From Pseudomonadota bacterium (GTDB lineage Bacteria; Pseudomonadota; Gammaproteobacteria; Xanthomonadales; Xanthomonadaceae), in the NCBI GenBank assembly GCA_018242425.1, contig JAFEBX010000005.1:1-64000 (forward strand): a DNA stretch of 64,000 nucleotides, read 5' to 3'. Positions 10,895 through 19,253 of the stretch are shown here, in pieces. Each line of letters starts with the position of its first letter. The stretch's first letter is position 1. A program made the translations under genes and the position numbers. The notes under the pieces are model-generated. The model did no database searches and was not told the origin of the DNA. It saw nothing but the letters and a program-made list of their open reading frames with translations.

Positions 10895-11875
10895 ATGGTG
10901 GAAGCCACTGCAGTTTCGATCGAGGAGATCACCGACCCCACGGTCGCCAGTGCGGGCATCGACTGGATTGACCTGGATGCTGTCAAGCTTCAGTCGAAGC
11001 CCTTTCGTGCGCGGCGGGTGACTGTGCGGCTCGTGAACGCGACGGTCGTGTTCCATACGGTCAACCTTCGCGTGCGGACACGCACGCGCGTGCATGAGGG
11101 ACAGGTCGCCTACGTCACCTTCGGCCCGAAGGCCCGCGGGACGGTGAACGGCATGTCGGTCCAACCCGGCATGATGCTGGCCGCCGCAGCGAATGCCGAG
11201 GCCCGGTTCGTTGTCGAAGCCGCCTGGGAAAGCCTGACCTTCCTGCTGCCAGCGCAGGACATAACCACCCATCTGCGGACGCGGCAACGCGAGAGCGAGT
11301 TTCGGCAACCGCGCGGCCTGGAGTTGTTGCAGGTCCAGCCACAGAAGGTTCACGCGCTCTTCCACTGGGGCAAGCGCCTGGTGCAAGCCGCCACGGCGCG
11401 GCCGGCGCTGTTCGACACGCGTGAGAGGGAGCGGGTCGCCGCCGAAGTCGAGTTGGTCGAGGCGCTTCTGGCAACGCTCGGTGCTGCCGATGATTTCCGA
11501 CCGACCCGCAGCGACCAGTCGCGGCAAGCACAGAGCCTTATCGTCAGGATTGCCGAGGACTACGCCTTGGAGCATGCGGGCGAGCCTCTCTACGTGACCG
11601 ACCTCTGCCGGGCCGCTGCGGCGAGCGAGCGCAAGCTGGAATATGCGTTCAAGGAGGTACTGGGTCTAACGCCCGTTGCATTCCTGATTCGGCTGAGACT
11701 GCACCGGGCGCGTCAGTCACTGCTTGCAGCCGCACCGCGATCGACAACGGTTGCGGCCGAGGCGCTCAACTGGGGCTTCTGGCACTTCGGTGAGTTTTCT
11801 CGCGCCTACAAGGACTGCTTTGGAGAACTGCCGTCCGAAACGCTACGACGTAAACGCGTTGAGTTGCATCGATAG
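10895..11875 (+). CDS. AraC-family transcriptional regulator
   Basis: A 326-residue regulator. The C-terminal about 110 residues form an AraC/XylS DNA-binding domain with two helix-turn-helix units: YVTDLCRAAAASERKLEYAF and VAAEALNWGFWHFGEFSRAY, the latter followed by FGELPSETLRR. The N-terminal part is a variable sensing domain. I prefer the ATG at 10895, because upstream residues are charged, low-complexity and unlike the family; an upstream in-frame start at 10733 exists. The gene is divergent from the sulfatase-transporter pair with about 200 bases between, so it is a likely regulator of those genes. That is inference from position. Confidence 0.88.
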   Translation: MVEATAVSIEEITDPTVASAGIDWIDLDAVKLQSKPFRARRVTVRLVNATVVFHTVNLRVRTRTRVHEGQVAYVTFGPKARGTVNGMSVQPGMMLAAAANAEARFVVEAAWESLTFLLPAQDITTHLRTRQRESEFRQPRGLELLQVQPQKVHALFHWGKRLVQAATARPALFDTRERERVAAEVELVEALLATLGAADDFRPTRSDQSRQAQSLIVRIAEDYALEHAGEPLYVTDLCRAAAASERKLEYAFKEVLGLTPVAFLIRLRLHRARQSLLAAAPRSTTVAAEALNWGFWHFGEFSRAYKDCFGELPSETLRRKRVELHR

Positions 11876-11980
11876 CTTGCAAGCGAATGCCTGGGCTGAA
11901 ACAAAGCCTCGTGGCTGTGATCGAAGTCGGATTCACTGTCCGGTCTGGACGGCACCAAAGTATCCAGTGCTGGCCTACGC

Positions 11981-12070
11981 GAACAACGGCTGACCAGCTC
12001 CGCGATTCATGAAGCTGGACCGCCAGAAAGCGGGCACTCGCCACCGGCTCCTTACGCTGCACTGCAGCCA
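11981..12070. repeat. Dispersed intergenic repeat, copy A
   Basis: About 90 bp that align without gaps to 27711-27800 at roughly 70 percent identity, by my own base-by-base count (63 of 90). Shared blocks include GGCTGACCA, CGATTC, AAAGCGGG and ACCGGCT. Both copies lie between genes. No coding sense is apparent. The region around it (11876-12251) holds no other feature I can support. Confidence 0.65.
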
Positions 12071-12251
12071 CTCCGGTCGTCGTGGCGAACAGTAGCAGAG
12101 GGTCGATCACGACCGGTCGAGAGCCAAGTCTGGCAGGCAGCTCAAGGGCCCTGACCTGCCGTTCGGGCATGCAGCCCGCGCTTGGCGGCAAGAGCGCTCG
12201 GCTAATCCGATGGACACTCATCGGGGCCGGGCGATCGCCTTCTACACACAG

Positions 12252-12791
12252 TCACCGGCCTACCTTCTCGCAGTCTCTCGCGAACGCACACCGCTGACAC
12301 ACCTGCACCGAATCTGCGTAGCGCGGCGCCATCCGCCCCGAGACAATCGCTTCGCGACGTGCCGCAAGCTCGTTCACTTCGGATATCGCCATCAATCGCA
12401 CTCGATGAAGGACTTGCGTCACGTTGCCGGGGCGCTGGACAGCAACGTAGGCGTGATGCGCAACGATCTCCCCGGTTTGCAGTTCGACCGCGGCACGCTG
12501 CGCCGACAATTCAACGACGTCGGAAGGGAAGACGCGATTTCGATCCCGGGTCTTGAGTTCCAGCAGGACAACCGTGCCCGACGCCACTCGATAGGCACGG
12601 TCGACCCTTGCAGTGATTGCCGTCTTGCCGGTTGACCGGAACAACTGCTCGGCGTAAACCAACCGCGCGCCGCGCAGCTCTCGAGGCAAGACCAGGCGTG
12701 CAGATGCGATCCCGGGACGTCGTGACCAGAGAACGCCGACGATGACGCACAGCGTCACCAACAATGCGGTGAGAAGCGCGCTACCGAACAT
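12252..12791 (-). CDS. Membrane-anchored Cas4/RecB-like nuclease core, C-terminal part of a split protein
   Basis: A 179-residue protein. An N-terminal membrane helix (residues about 3-22, LLTALLVTLCVIVGVLW) precedes a PD-(D/E)XK nuclease core: the Asp in VDRAYR, the E-x-K in VLLELKTRDRN and the Gln in ELSAQRAAVE. It ends with CQRCAFARDC, three cysteines spaced like the C-terminal iron-sulfur ligands of Cas4 and AddB. The fourth, N-terminal cysteine expected of that fold is absent here but present in the upstream gene (12781-13242). The start ATG at 12791 overlaps that gene's stop by 11 bases. Last gene of the ParM operon. Fold assignment is from motif spacing; function is unknown. Confidence 0.62.
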   Translation of the reverse strand: MFGSALLTALLVTLCVIVGVLWSRRPGIASARLVLPRELRGARLVYAEQLFRSTGKTAITARVDRAYRVASGTVVLLELKTRDRNRVFPSDVVELSAQRAAVELQTGEIVAHHAYVAVQRPGNVTQVLHRVRLMAISEVNELAARREAIVSGRMAPRYADSVQVCQRCAFARDCEKVGR

Positions 12792-13242
12792 GCCGGCGCT
12801 GCTCCCACTCGAGCCACCGCGCCGCGATGCCCACGACCCCGCGCAGCATGCAACGCACGACGGGTTGGAGGTTGGGCCAGCGCTCCAGCAAGCGGCACAC
12901 GGCAGGCGCCATCCGGTAGTACAGGACAATCAAGCGACGCCCCATCTGCCTCGGCCGCAAGACGCGATCCCTGAACCACCTCAACACCCGGGTCTCTCGG
13001 GCCTGGCCAAACACCAGCGTCGCAACGAAGCACCGGCCGGCCGATTGCCCGCCGCCGTGCCGATCCCGGTAGAACCGCTGATGGGCTCGGCGGCCGCGCT
13101 CCATGGTCAGCAACTGCTCGGCAGTCCTTCGCCTGCCGCAGTCGTGCTCGAACTTCACCAAGCGCTCGCATACTCCCATCTGCGCCAGTTCGGATGCGCT
13201 CACGCCGAGCGCGTAGCGGCGCCGGTGCTTCCTGGCGGCCAC
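12781..13242 (-). CDS. Cas4-like N-terminal half, partner of the downstream nuclease
   Basis: A 153-residue basic protein. Residues about 14-60 contain SASELAQMGVCERLVKFEH and then RGRRAHQRF. This is the layout seen at the start of Cas4/RecB-family nucleases, where a lone Cys supplies the first iron-sulfur ligand and an RG..H helix follows. The nuclease Asp, E-x-K and the other cysteines are missing and lie in the next gene. The C-terminal part has hydrophobic stretches (LIVLYYRMAPAVCRLLERW and CMLRGVVGIAARWLEW) that may contact the membrane. It begins nine bases after the 95-residue gene. I infer that the two proteins assemble into one nuclease. Alternatively it is an unrelated small ICE protein. 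Confidence 0.55.
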   Translation of the reverse strand: MAARKHRRRYALGVSASELAQMGVCERLVKFEHDCGRRRTAEQLLTMERGRRAHQRFYRDRHGGGQSAGRCFVATLVFGQARETRVLRWFRDRVLRPRQMGRRLIVLYYRMAPAVCRLLERWPNLQPVVRCMLRGVVGIAARWLEWEQRRHVR

Positions 13243-13251
13243 GGCCTCACC

Positions 13252-13539
13252 CTATTCGGCCAGCGGTCGCGCGAACGACTGGTTCGTCAAGGACGGTTCG
13301 CCCAGGTTCAGCTCGCCCGGCCCATCGCCAGCCGATTGGGCCACGGTCGGCGGCGCAGCAGCCGGGATCAGCATCCAGCTCTGCGCCAGCAACCCCTCGT
13401 GCGCCAGAAACCGTAGACGGTTGATGCGCTTCGTGCCCTTGTTGAAGCGCATCAAGTCGTCGTAGAGGCGCGGATTGTCGTCCCGCGATAGTTCGAACAG
13501 CATGCTCACCGGACCCGGATCCTTGCCAACCGCGTTCAT
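13252..13539 (-). CDS. Small protein in ParM operon, candidate ParR-like adaptor
   Basis: Predicted 95 residues. The N-terminal half is charged and helical (LFELSRDDNPRLYDDLMRFN and KGTKRINRLRFLAHEGLL), the C-terminal half is Pro- and Gly-rich and likely disordered. I recognise no family. Its ATG overlaps the ParM stop by four bases. Actin-like segregation proteins usually work with a small DNA-binding adaptor encoded next door, so a ParR-like role is a reasonable guess, but no ribbon-helix-helix pattern is clear. Confidence 0.6.
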   Translation of the reverse strand: MNAVGKDPGPVSMLFELSRDDNPRLYDDLMRFNKGTKRINRLRFLAHEGLLAQSWMLIPAAAPPTVAQSAGDGPGELNLGEPSLTNQSFARPLAE

Positions 13540-14582
13540 GCGCCCTCTCCTTCCTGCGGTGCGACCCGCCCGACGCCGCCGGGCGGCTGCGCGAGACTGC
13601 GCGCGTAGTTCATGCCCGCAATCTGGAAGCCGCGCACGTTGGCGTACATCGGCTCCTGCATTTCCGCGATCCGGTGTTTCGGAAACGCCTGCTTGACCGC
13701 GTTCTTGAACAGGAACGCGCCGCCGCCCACCAGGATGATGTTCTGGAAGCTGTAGTCGGCCGGGATGCTCTCCAGCATCGCCCCCACCGCGCGCTGCGCG
13801 ACCGAATGGGCGATGGGCATCAGCTTGGCCAGGTCGTAGGCCTTCTGGTAGACCCTCAGGCGCTGGCCGGTGCGCAGCGCCCGGTCGATGGCATCGAGAT
13901 CGGTGTATGGCGTGCCGATGTCGGTGCCGATGTCGCTGGCGATCGAGCGCAGCACATGCGACACACCGCGGGTTACCGAATCGCTGGCCTTCAGCACCAG
14001 CCGCATGCCCCGGGCGGCCAGCCAGTCGAAGGTACGCGCGCCGGGGTCGATGATCAGGCTTTGCTCATGCTCGATCGTCGCCATCTTCTGGTGCGTCGCC
14101 GCGTAGTACACCAGCGCACCCTGCGGCTGCGCCAGGGCCAGGGTCTTGTGCACGGTCACGGCCTTGCCACCGCCGATATCGTGCGTGCCGGTGGCCACCC
14201 TTTCCAGCGCGGCCTTCTTGGCCACGAAGTGCGACACCGGCAAGCCGACCACCAACACATCGATGACCGGCAGCTTCATCATCGCCAGCGCACCGCGCAG
14301 CAGCGCCAGGTATTCCGGTGTTTCGACGTAGCGGTCGTGCAGATGGGTGGCGCGCAGGTTGTCGGTGGCCAGAGCTGCGTCCGGCCCGACTTCGTAGAAC
14401 AGGCCGTTGATCGGAATCGCCAGGGTCTTGCGGCGTTCGGCCGCCGGCAAGCTTGCCGGGTCGCGTGTGCTCGGGTAGGCGAGCGAGGGAATGCAGCCGC
14501 AGCGCACCTCGCTGCCGGCCATCCCGGTGATGAACTTGGTGTTGCCGAAGCCGAGATCCACCGCTCTGACGATCGGTTCCAT
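13536..14582 (-). CDS. ParM/StbA-like actin-fold segregation protein
   Basis: A 348-residue actin-like ATPase. The phosphate-1 motif is VDLGFGNTKF near the N-terminus. The phosphate-2 region is SLIIDPGARTFDWLAARGMR and the adenosine motif is NIILVGGGAFLFKNAVKQAF. It resembles plasmid ParM/StbA and the protein called PRTRC_D, but no ThiF or ParB genes typical of the PRTRC cassette are beside it. The start at 14582 has a strong AAGGAGGG. It is the first gene of a four-gene leftward operon and is divergent from the integrase. It probably helps keep the excised ICE in dividing cells. Confidence 0.85.
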   Translation of the reverse strand: MEPIVRAVDLGFGNTKFITGMAGSEVRCGCIPSLAYPSTRDPASLPAAERRKTLAIPINGLFYEVGPDAALATDNLRATHLHDRYVETPEYLALLRGALAMMKLPVIDVLVVGLPVSHFVAKKAALERVATGTHDIGGGKAVTVHKTLALAQPQGALVYYAATHQKMATIEHEQSLIIDPGARTFDWLAARGMRLVLKASDSVTRGVSHVLRSIASDIGTDIGTPYTDLDAIDRALRTGQRLRVYQKAYDLAKLMPIAHSVAQRAVGAMLESIPADYSFQNIILVGGGAFLFKNAVKQAFPKHRIAEMQEPMYANVRGFQIAGMNYARSLAQPPGGVGRVAPQEGEGA

Positions 14583-15045
14583 CGAGTTGCCCTCCTTGCT
14601 GGGTTGCAGTCCGGCCAGCTTCGGCGCCGGCGGCCACACCGTCCACGCTGAAGCACTCGCGCAAACACCGGCTTTCGCGATCAGGTCCGAATGCATCGCC
14701 GCTGTAGCTCGTCGTCATCCATCTGCAGCGGGACTCAGGTGCTGGTCGTCAAAGTGGTCTGCGCGTCGCACCACATTCGCACCCGCGCGGGCTCTGTCAA
14801 GGACGCGGATCGCAGTCACCCCAACGGGGAGCCTCGGCGCTCGCGCGATCGGAGTCAGAGGTATGAGCAGAGCTTGTCAACCCTTGCGCTGCGGCCCGTT
14901 TTCGAACTCACGGCGTGCTTGTCGGCACTTTTTGAGCTTGAAGTCGGCGCCGCGCTAGCGCATGATTCGAACGCGTCAAGCCGGGAGCTACCAGCCCGCG
15001 CGCATCGAGCGCCAAAGGAAGCCCGCCTGAGACAGTCGAAGAGCC

Positions 15046-15061
15046 GGTGACCGAGGTCACC
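15046..15061. promoter_or_regulatory. Palindromic operator candidate
   Basis: GGTGACC and GGTCACC separated by two bases: 7-bp perfect arms. It is isolated in the non-coding region and is of the size expected for a dimeric repressor site. No regulator gene lies nearby to assign to it. Confidence 0.35.
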
Positions 15062-15535
15062 GCGAGCCCCGAGCTCGAGATCCACGACGGACCCCGATCC
15101 GTCCCCTTGCCACCATGCGCCCTCGAGGCCATGGCGCGCGCCGCGCCTTCTGGTGTGGCGCCAGTGTCCCCATAGCGATTTCGCGTCATGCGCTGCCATC
15201 ACTTCGGTGATGGCGACCCGCAGCGCGTCGGCTCGACCGACCGCCACGGGACCTGCATGAACGGGCCGCACACCGCGTTGGCTGCGGTGTAGCCAGTCGG
15301 CCCGGCGAAAGCGTTCGATTTCGGCACCCTGGAGGTGCCGCGTGCAGGTGACGCCCGCACACCTTGCCGCGCGCGCCATCCGGTTCATCCGGGTGGCGTT
15401 GCGGTTCGCCCCGAGCGAACAGCCACGCGTGTACGCACCGTGTGCAAGGCGATCACTTTTACGACGGCCAAGGCCACTGCCCTCATGGGCGACGGCCGAC
15501 GCATTGGCAAACGCGCGTGGGGACGCGCCAGACCT

Positions 15536-15560
15536 CGACAGCCCCGGCCCCGGGCTGTCG
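15536..15560. terminator. Strong hairpin before the integrase
   Basis: Perfect 9-bp arms CGACAGCCC and GGGCTGTCG around a seven-base loop, 55 bases before the integrase start. There is no T tract after it. It may lie in the integrase leader as an attenuator, or insulate the integrase from upstream transcription. Confidence 0.4.
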
Positions 15561-15615
15561 TTCCGGGGTTCAGGGGGCCAGTCGATTCACGACACGTTCA
15601 ACGACAGAGGCTCAC

Positions 15616-16713
15616 ATGTCCGATCCAGACCCCCTCACCGTCGATCTCGACACCCTGCCCTTGATGCCGCAGCGCTGGATGTACGTGCTGTCGCTGATCC
15701 TGCGCCGGCACAACTGGCAGCATGCTGCCAAGGCCAAGAGCGTCAGTCACCGCACCAACGAGGCGCGCGCGCGTCTGTGCATCTGGGTGTTTCGCTTCCT
15801 GCGCGACAACCCGGTCAAGACCTTCAAGCTCGATCCACGCTCCTTCAGCGGCCGCCATGTCGATCTGCTGATGGCGCATTGGCAATCGCAGGCCAAGGCG
15901 GGCCGGCTGGCACCGAGCACCATTCCCACCTACTACTCGCACCTCAAGACCTTCACCCGCTGGATCGGCAAGCCTGAGCTGCTCAAGCCGATCTCGGCGT
16001 ACTTCGACGATCCGGCGCTGTACACACGCAACTACTGCGCGAGCGAGGACAAGTCCTGGCGCGCGATGGGTGTGGACGTCTTCACGGTGATCCGCGACGT
16101 CGAGGCCCACGACGTGCACGCCGCGGCCTGTCTGTGGCTGATGGTCGCCTTCGGCCTGCGCTTCAAGGAAAGCCTGATGCTGCGCCCACATGCGGATGTG
16201 GCCACGCCCGACCAGGCGGCACAAGCCGGCACCTCGGCGGATCAGGCCAACGGCCCGGTGGTTGACTACCTGGACACCCACCGCGGCACCAAGGGCGGGC
16301 GGCGGCGCTACCTCCCGATCGACGACGAGTTGCGCCGTCATGCCGTCGACTATGCGCGCCATGTGTGCAAGGGACCCCATGCCAGCGTGAGCGACCAGAC
16401 GCTGACGCTCGTGCAGGCGATGCGCCGGCTGCGCTACGTGATGGAGCGCTTCGGCATCACCAAGCGCGATCTGCACGTCGTCCCTCATGGGTTGCGTCAC
16501 CAGTTCGCTGGCCGTGGCTACGCGCTGAACACCGGAGTACTGCCGCCGGTGGCGGGTGGGCCCGTCGTCGACGCGGCATTGGACGCACGCGCTCGCGACA
16601 CGATCTCGCAGCAGCTCGGGCATGGGCGCCGCCAAATCGTTAATGCGTATTTGGGTCGGCGGCAGATCGACAAGCCAGCCGGGGCGGCCGATCGCGATCA
16701 CCGACTGCTCTAA
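15616..16713 (+). CDS. int: ICE-type tyrosine integrase
   Basis: A 365-residue site-specific recombinase. The N-terminal core-binding domain (residues about 15-110, including FRFLRDNPVKTFKLDPRSF) is followed by a catalytic domain that has the first Arg in LWLMVAFGLRFKESLML, the Lys region GTKGGRRRYLPI, the HGLRHQFA box (His-x-x-Arg) and the terminal QLGHGRRQIVNAYLG, where Tyr is the nucleophile. This two-domain layout matches integrases of proteobacterial ICEs rather than classical phage. The ATG at 15616 follows GAGG. It catalyses insertion and excision at an attachment site, probably close to one end of the gene. The selenouridine synthase gene begins about 175 bases downstream. Confidence 0.88.
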   Translation: MSDPDPLTVDLDTLPLMPQRWMYVLSLILRRHNWQHAAKAKSVSHRTNEARARLCIWVFRFLRDNPVKTFKLDPRSFSGRHVDLLMAHWQSQAKAGRLAPSTIPTYYSHLKTFTRWIGKPELLKPISAYFDDPALYTRNYCASEDKSWRAMGVDVFTVIRDVEAHDVHAAACLWLMVAFGLRFKESLMLRPHADVATPDQAAQAGTSADQANGPVVDYLDTHRGTKGGRRRYLPIDDELRRHAVDYARHVCKGPHASVSDQTLTLVQAMRRLRYVMERFGITKRDLHVVPHGLRHQFAGRGYALNTGVLPPVAGGPVVDAALDARARDTISQQLGHGRRQIVNAYLGRRQIDKPAGAADRDHRLL

Positions 16714-16889
16714 GGCCCCGTCGCAAGAGCATTTGCAGAGCCGATGCCACGGCGATGGGGCTCGCCCTCCCCCGCTGGTTCAGCGTACGAGCCCGAGCGC
16801 GACCGGCTTGTGCTGCAAGAAAGCGGCGGACGGCTTCAGCGCGCGCAGTCCGGACATCACCGTGGCGGGCACTTTCGTATGATCTCGTG

Positions 16890-18008
16890 GTGAATACCGA
16901 AGCCCACCCCGGAGAGCCACGCCGCACTCTTGAAACACTTGGCGGGTCGGTCGTTCACCCCGATGCGCTGGGCATCAGCGAGTTCTCGGCCTACGCGCTG
17001 GTGATCGATGCGCGCACGGCCCACGAGTATCGGGAAGATCACGTTCCGGGCGCGATCAACCTGCCGGTCGTGGACGATGCGGAGTTTGCCGAGGTCGGCA
17101 TTGCCCATGCCCGCGATCCGCATGCGGCCTATTTGGTCGGTGCGGCCTACGTTGCAAAGAACCTGGCCACGCACATTCGCGACCACATTTCGAAGTGCCG
17201 GCCCGGGGATCGAATCCTCGTGTACTGTTTCCGCGGAGGCAAGCGCAGTCGGGCCTGGGTCGACACGCTGCGTGGCATCGGCTTCGAAACCGATGTCATC
17301 GAAGGCGGCTGGAAGCGCTACCGCAGCTGGGTGCGAGATGGCCTGAGCTCACTGGCGCCGCGCTTCGAGTACCGGGTGCTGTCGGGCCTGACGGGTTGCG
17401 GCAAGACGCGCTTGCTGCACGCCCTCGCCCACGCAGGCAACCAGGTGCTGGACCTGGAAGGTCTGGCGTCGCATCGCGGCTCGCTGCTGGGCGCGCTGCC
17501 CGGTGATCCGCAGCCGAGCCAGAAGATGTTCGATAGTCTGTTGCTGGACCGGCTTCGCCGTTTCGACGTAGCCCGCCCCGTATGGGTCGAGGCGGAGAGC
17601 CGCAAGATCGGCAACATCCAGCTGCCGCCCGAACTGCTTGATGCGATGCGCAAGACGTTGCACCTGCAGCTGAGCGTGCCGATGGACGAGCGGGTACGGC
17701 TTCTGCGCGAAGACTATGCCCACCTCGCCGACAACCCGATGGACATGGTCGAGAGGTTGTTGCCGCTGAAGCCGCTGGTGGGTGGCGAGGAGCTGGCCCT
17801 GTGGCAATCGCTGGCCGAGGACGGCCAGGTCGACGAGCTGTGCCGGCGCGTATTGCAGTATCACTACGATCCCAGTTACCGACGATCGAGGCAGCGCTCG
17901 CAAAGCGAGTCCGGAACGATCATCGAGCTGCCGGCGATGGATCCGGCGAGCCTGGCCAACGCCGCCGCGGAATTGACGATGCGCTTCGGTCACTGCACCA
18001 CGCGGTAA
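16890..18008 (+). CDS. selU: tRNA 2-selenouridine synthase
   Basis: A 372-residue enzyme (also called MnmH or YbbB) that replaces sulfur by selenium on 2-thiouridine at the wobble position of some tRNAs, using selenophosphate. The N-terminal rhodanese domain (residues about 30-150) carries the catalytic Cys in VYCFRGGKRSRAWVDTL. The C-terminal half has a P-loop, SGLTGCGKTRLLHAL, and LEGLASHRGSLLGALPG. No ATG suits the start; GTG at 16890 (or 16887) gives the expected N-terminus. It lies directly after the integrase, so it may be cargo or the chromosomal gene beside the insertion site. The selenophosphate synthase gene is not in the window. Confidence 0.88.
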   Translation: MNTEAHPGEPRRTLETLGGSVVHPDALGISEFSAYALVIDARTAHEYREDHVPGAINLPVVDDAEFAEVGIAHARDPHAAYLVGAAYVAKNLATHIRDHISKCRPGDRILVYCFRGGKRSRAWVDTLRGIGFETDVIEGGWKRYRSWVRDGLSSLAPRFEYRVLSGLTGCGKTRLLHALAHAGNQVLDLEGLASHRGSLLGALPGDPQPSQKMFDSLLLDRLRRFDVARPVWVEAESRKIGNIQLPPELLDAMRKTLHLQLSVPMDERVRLLREDYAHLADNPMDMVERLLPLKPLVGGEELALWQSLAEDGQVDELCRRVLQYHYDPSYRRSRQRSQSESGTIIELPAMDPASLANAAAELTMRFGHCTTR

Positions 18009-18207
18009 CAGTCCAAGTCCGTGGCGACCCGTACGCATGGTCACCAATCATTGGACAGGTATCGCCGTTGAGAAGCTCAAAGCAGCGTCAGTCGCGCCGG
18101 GCTCACAACGAGCGTTGAGCGTCCGCTTTGCCTTTGGCTGAACTCACCTTGTCGGCCATGAGCCGTCACTCGCCACGGGCAGGTTTGGAGCAAGTCAGTT
18201 GATGAAA

Positions 18208-18501
18208 TGAGCGCGGCTGCTCAAGCACGTCTTTGACATCGACATGCAGCACTGCCCGAACTGCCAGAGCCTGCCGTACGCACGTCTCGGCGGGCTGTTC
18301 AGTTACGGCCCCGACCTGGACGCGATGTGGCTGCGCGCGGTGGGGATGGCCGCCGAGGCGATGCGTGGCAAGCCGGTCGGCAAGATCCCCTTCGAACAGC
18401 CGACGCGCATCGGCCTGACGTTGAATCGGGAGACCGCGAGCATCATCGGTGTGACGCTTTCCCGCGAACTGCTGCTGCGCGCGGACGAGGTCATCGGCTG
18501 A
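18208..18501 (+). pseudogene. IS91-like transposase remnant fused to an ABC substrate-binding protein remnant
   Basis: After a stop codon at 18208-18210, the frame reads ARLLKHVFDIDMQHCPNC, a typical C-terminal piece of IS91-group transposases, where Trp normally stands at the position of the stop. At about 18270-18285 the frame switches without a break into GGLFSYGPDLDAMW and continues to the stop at 18501. That second part is about 85 percent identical in DNA to the end of the intact substrate-binding gene at 19254-20237. This is a chimera of two broken genes formed by transposition or recombination. Confidence 0.7.
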
Positions 18502-18509
18502 GGGTGCCG

Positions 18510-18740
18510 TTCCAGGGCGCGTCATCGCCCGCGCTGACCCAGCATCCACCGCGGCCACGTGTTCATCGGAGGTGAATCTGCAGTTCATCCGGCGTGCCGA
18601 CCCGCGGCACGCGGCCCTTCTGCTGGGTCGCCAGCCGATGGCCCACGGGCACCGCTTCGTCCGGTCGAGCGTGACGATGGCGATCGTCTTGCAGGTCTCG
18701 GCATGCAGTGCGAGGGGTTCGGTCTGCACCCGCTGTGGCT
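18510..18740 (-). pseudogene. Decayed ABC-transporter ATPase fragment
   Basis: On the minus strand this stretch is a degraded copy of the 20.5-20.7 kb ATPase fragment. Pieces such as VGTPDELQ and LQTEPLALHAETCKTIAIV can be read in shifting frames and match LQVGTPDELL and LQTEVLALQAETGRTIVFV there. About 200 bp corresponding to the middle of the other copy are missing. Together with the piece at 18285-18501 it shows that the whole convergent ABC cassette was duplicated. Confidence 0.6.
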
Positions 18741-18823
18741 ATGGCATGCCGAGCGAAGGCCGCCGGGCTTGTTGTCCCCGATATGTTTCGAGTCACCCGA
18801 GCCGCGCGGGGTACGATGCCTGC

Positions 18824-19140
18824 ATGGACCCGATCCCGCAGATCGATGCACGCACCGCTGTGCTCGACCGCCGCCCCGAGATCGATCTCGGGGTCGCCTT
18901 CGGCTCGCTGGCCCGTGGTCGCCGTCGCCCGGACAGCGACCTCGACCTCGCGGTAGTTCGGCCGGCGGTTTTCGGGGCGAGATTTTTTTGGTGCTGATCG
19001 CCGAGCAGGCGGCGACGACTGGACGGTCGGCCGACCTGGTCGACCTGCGGCCGGTCGGCGAGCCCTGGCCGGGCCAGGTGCTGCGGCACGGCCGCCGCCT
19101 GGGCGGCAGCGACGCGCCTCGGCATGGCCTTGCGCGGGTG
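18824..19140 (+). pseudogene. MNT-type nucleotidyltransferase (MntA-like), frameshifted
   Basis: From the ATG at 18824 the frame gives a small nucleotidyltransferase with VAFGSLARGRRRPDSDLDLA: the G-S-x-A-R-G motif and the D-x-D that binds metal and nucleotide. After about 18960-18985 the frame is lost, but the family sequence continues one frame away as LIAEQAATTGRSADLVDLRP and PGQVLRHGRRLGGSD. MNT proteins of this kind act as antitoxins to HEPN RNases by adding AMP to them. No HEPN gene is visible downstream, so this appears to be the broken half of a lost toxin-antitoxin pair. Confidence 0.7.
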
Positions 19141-19253
19141 CGTGCCGTCTGCCTGCTCGCAGGCAACCCGCGAAGCGCCTTCGAGGCCCTCGCCAAGCGG
19201 GCAGCCCTCACGCTCACCCGATCGAAGGGCATGCAGCCGCAAGGAGCCGATCG

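Larger units (their letters stand above)
14583..15615. promoter_or_regulatory. Long divergent intergenic region between parM operon and integrase
   Basis: About 1 kb without a supportable gene. It must hold the promoters of both the ParM operon and the integrase. It contains two marked inverted repeats, listed separately. The position between int and a segregation operon is where an ICE control region would be expected, but I found no clear oriT nick motif. Confidence 0.5.

Noticed and set aside
14855-15388. 177-codon open frame on the minus strand between parM and int
   Set aside because: Composition is unlike the neighbouring proteins, and there is no ribosome binding site or motif.
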